From CAKZML01 sp963823435 (lineage in GTDB: Bacteria; Pseudomonadota; Gammaproteobacteria; Steroidobacterales; BM003): a stretch of DNA of 64,000 nt. The DNA lies in contig CAWGLN010000005.1 in the NCBI GenBank assembly GCA_963823435.1, forward strand, positions 1-64,000, in the 5' to 3' direction. The position numbers were made by a program, and so were the translations under genes. The first letter of the stretch is position 1. The number at the start of each line of letters is the position of its first letter. Positions 63,293 through 64,000 of this stretch are shown piece after piece. Below the pieces are notes generated by a model. That model saw nothing but the letters and a program-made list of their open reading frames with translations, did not search any database and was not told where the DNA came from.

Positions 63293-64000
63293 ATGGATAT
63301 CTTCGGCAAAACAGTCGTGCTGACGGGCGCCAGTGGCGGCATCGGGGGCGCGCTCGCCAAGAGGTTGGGCGCGGCAGGCGCGCACCTGATTCTGGTGGCA
63401 CGAGATGAACAAAAGCTCAGCAAGCTTGCGCGACGAGTTGGGTGGCGAGCCTCATGTGATGGTGGCGGCGGATCTGGGCGACATCGTGGGTCGGCGACGG
63501 TTGCTCGAAGTTTGCACTCATGCCGGGGATAGCGGTGTCAGCCTTTTGATTAATAACGCCGGCGTCAATGATTTCAGTTTTTTAGATGAGCAGTGCCAGG
63601 CGGCAATTGCGAATCTGATCAACATTAACCTGCTGAGTCCGATTCTGGTCTGCCAGGATTTGTTGCCCCTGCTTCGGCAAGGGGATGGGGGACAGATCAT
63701 CAATATCGGATCTACCTTCGGCAGTATCGGTTACCCGGGATTCGGTGCTTATTGCGCCAGCAAGTTCGGACTTCGAGGGTTCACGGAGTCACTGCGACGC
63801 GAACTCGCGGATTCTCCTGTGAAAGTTTCGTACGTCGCGCCACGTGCGACCTCGACCGGTCTCAACAGCAATGAGATGGTCGCGATGAACGATGCCCTGG
63901 GCACTAAGATGGACCAACCGTCGCTGGTTGCGGACGAGGTCATGAATATCATCGGTACCAGGGCTGGGCACAGCAGGTACATTGGTTGGCCGGAGAAAGT
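63293..64000 (+). CDS. Short-chain dehydrogenase/reductase, frameshifted, runs off the window
   Basis: It begins at ATG 63293. The NAD(P) motif TGASGGIGGALAKRLG starts at residue 11. The frame shifts near 63,435; the new frame reads ELGGEPHVMVAADLGD, then LLINNAGVNDFSFL, IINIGSTFGSIGYPGFGAY with catalytic Ser and YCASKFG with Tyr and Lys, and VAPRATSTGLN. The C-terminus lies beyond the window. It is probably the reductase of the acyl pathway encoded just upstream (7 bases after the diiron oxidase). Confidence 0.85.

Noticed and set aside
1..64000. CRISPR arrays
   Set aside because: No regularly spaced identical short repeats were seen; the repeats in the first 10 kb are cassette sites and unequal spacers hold genes.

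Overview
The window reads as a chromosome segment of a GC-rich gammaproteobacterium. The gene orders pepA-holC-valS with divergent lptF-lptG, and nnr-tsaE-amidase-mutL-miaA-hfq-hflX-hflK-hflC-DUF2065-purA, are classic for that class. The species cannot be named from the sequence. A CO dehydrogenase locus and a Chromatiales-like gene content suggest an environmental, possibly anaerobic or sulfur-associated lineage, but that is inference.

Positions 1-11,800 are an AT-rich accessory region of small foreign genes. Several genes on the + strand sit in integron-type gene cassettes, each ending in an attC-like recombination site (about 1077, 1790, 7917, 8922, 9702). They encode a lipoprotein, a soluble unknown, two membrane proteins, a secreted serine protease and a GIY-YIG-like protein. 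Two copies of a leader-like repeat sit directly before the first cassettes (551 and 1946). A second repeat (X) follows the last cassettes, and in two of three places it is linked to a tyrosine recombinase gene, one complete (2851-3687) and one truncated (9907-10037). No IntI-type integrase is present. A GH13 glucan-branching-like gene, a DUF1353 lipoprotein and a truncated DEDDh exonuclease are interspersed.

Positions 12,180-16,269 hold a decayed carbon monoxide dehydrogenase locus: cooS broken by many frameshifts and cysteine losses, an intact cooC maturation ATPase, and a frameshifted FAD oxidoreductase.

Positions 16,563-51,857 are core genome. They run: MFS transporter; moxR-DUF58-transglutaminase operon; valS, holC, pepA; lptF, lptG; RDD protein; tRNA-Glu; pcnB-folK-dNK-panB-panC; a cyclic-nucleotide-type sensor diguanylate cyclase; queG; the nnr to purA superoperon; and a GlcD-like FAD oxidase. 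A short repeat with terminal inverted repeats is scattered here.

Positions 52,035-64,000 hold two unusual gene sets. The first is a periplasmic solute-binding protein, nitrilase-fold amidohydrolase, 930-residue Orn/Lys/Arg decarboxylase-like PLP enzyme, ATP-grasp ligase and C45 Ntn acyltransferase, which looks like an undescribed amine/amide pathway. The second is a tightly overlapping set of thermostable-hemolysin-family protein, adenylate-forming enzyme, heme-oxygenase-like diiron oxidase and short-chain dehydrogenase, which looks like a fatty-acyl-derived metabolite pathway.

Many otherwise well-conserved genes (lptF, lptG, queG, hflX, the diiron oxidase and others) carry single-base frameshifts, several at homopolymers. 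Residual sequencing errors are therefore likely, and the pseudogene calls in core genes should be read with that in mind.
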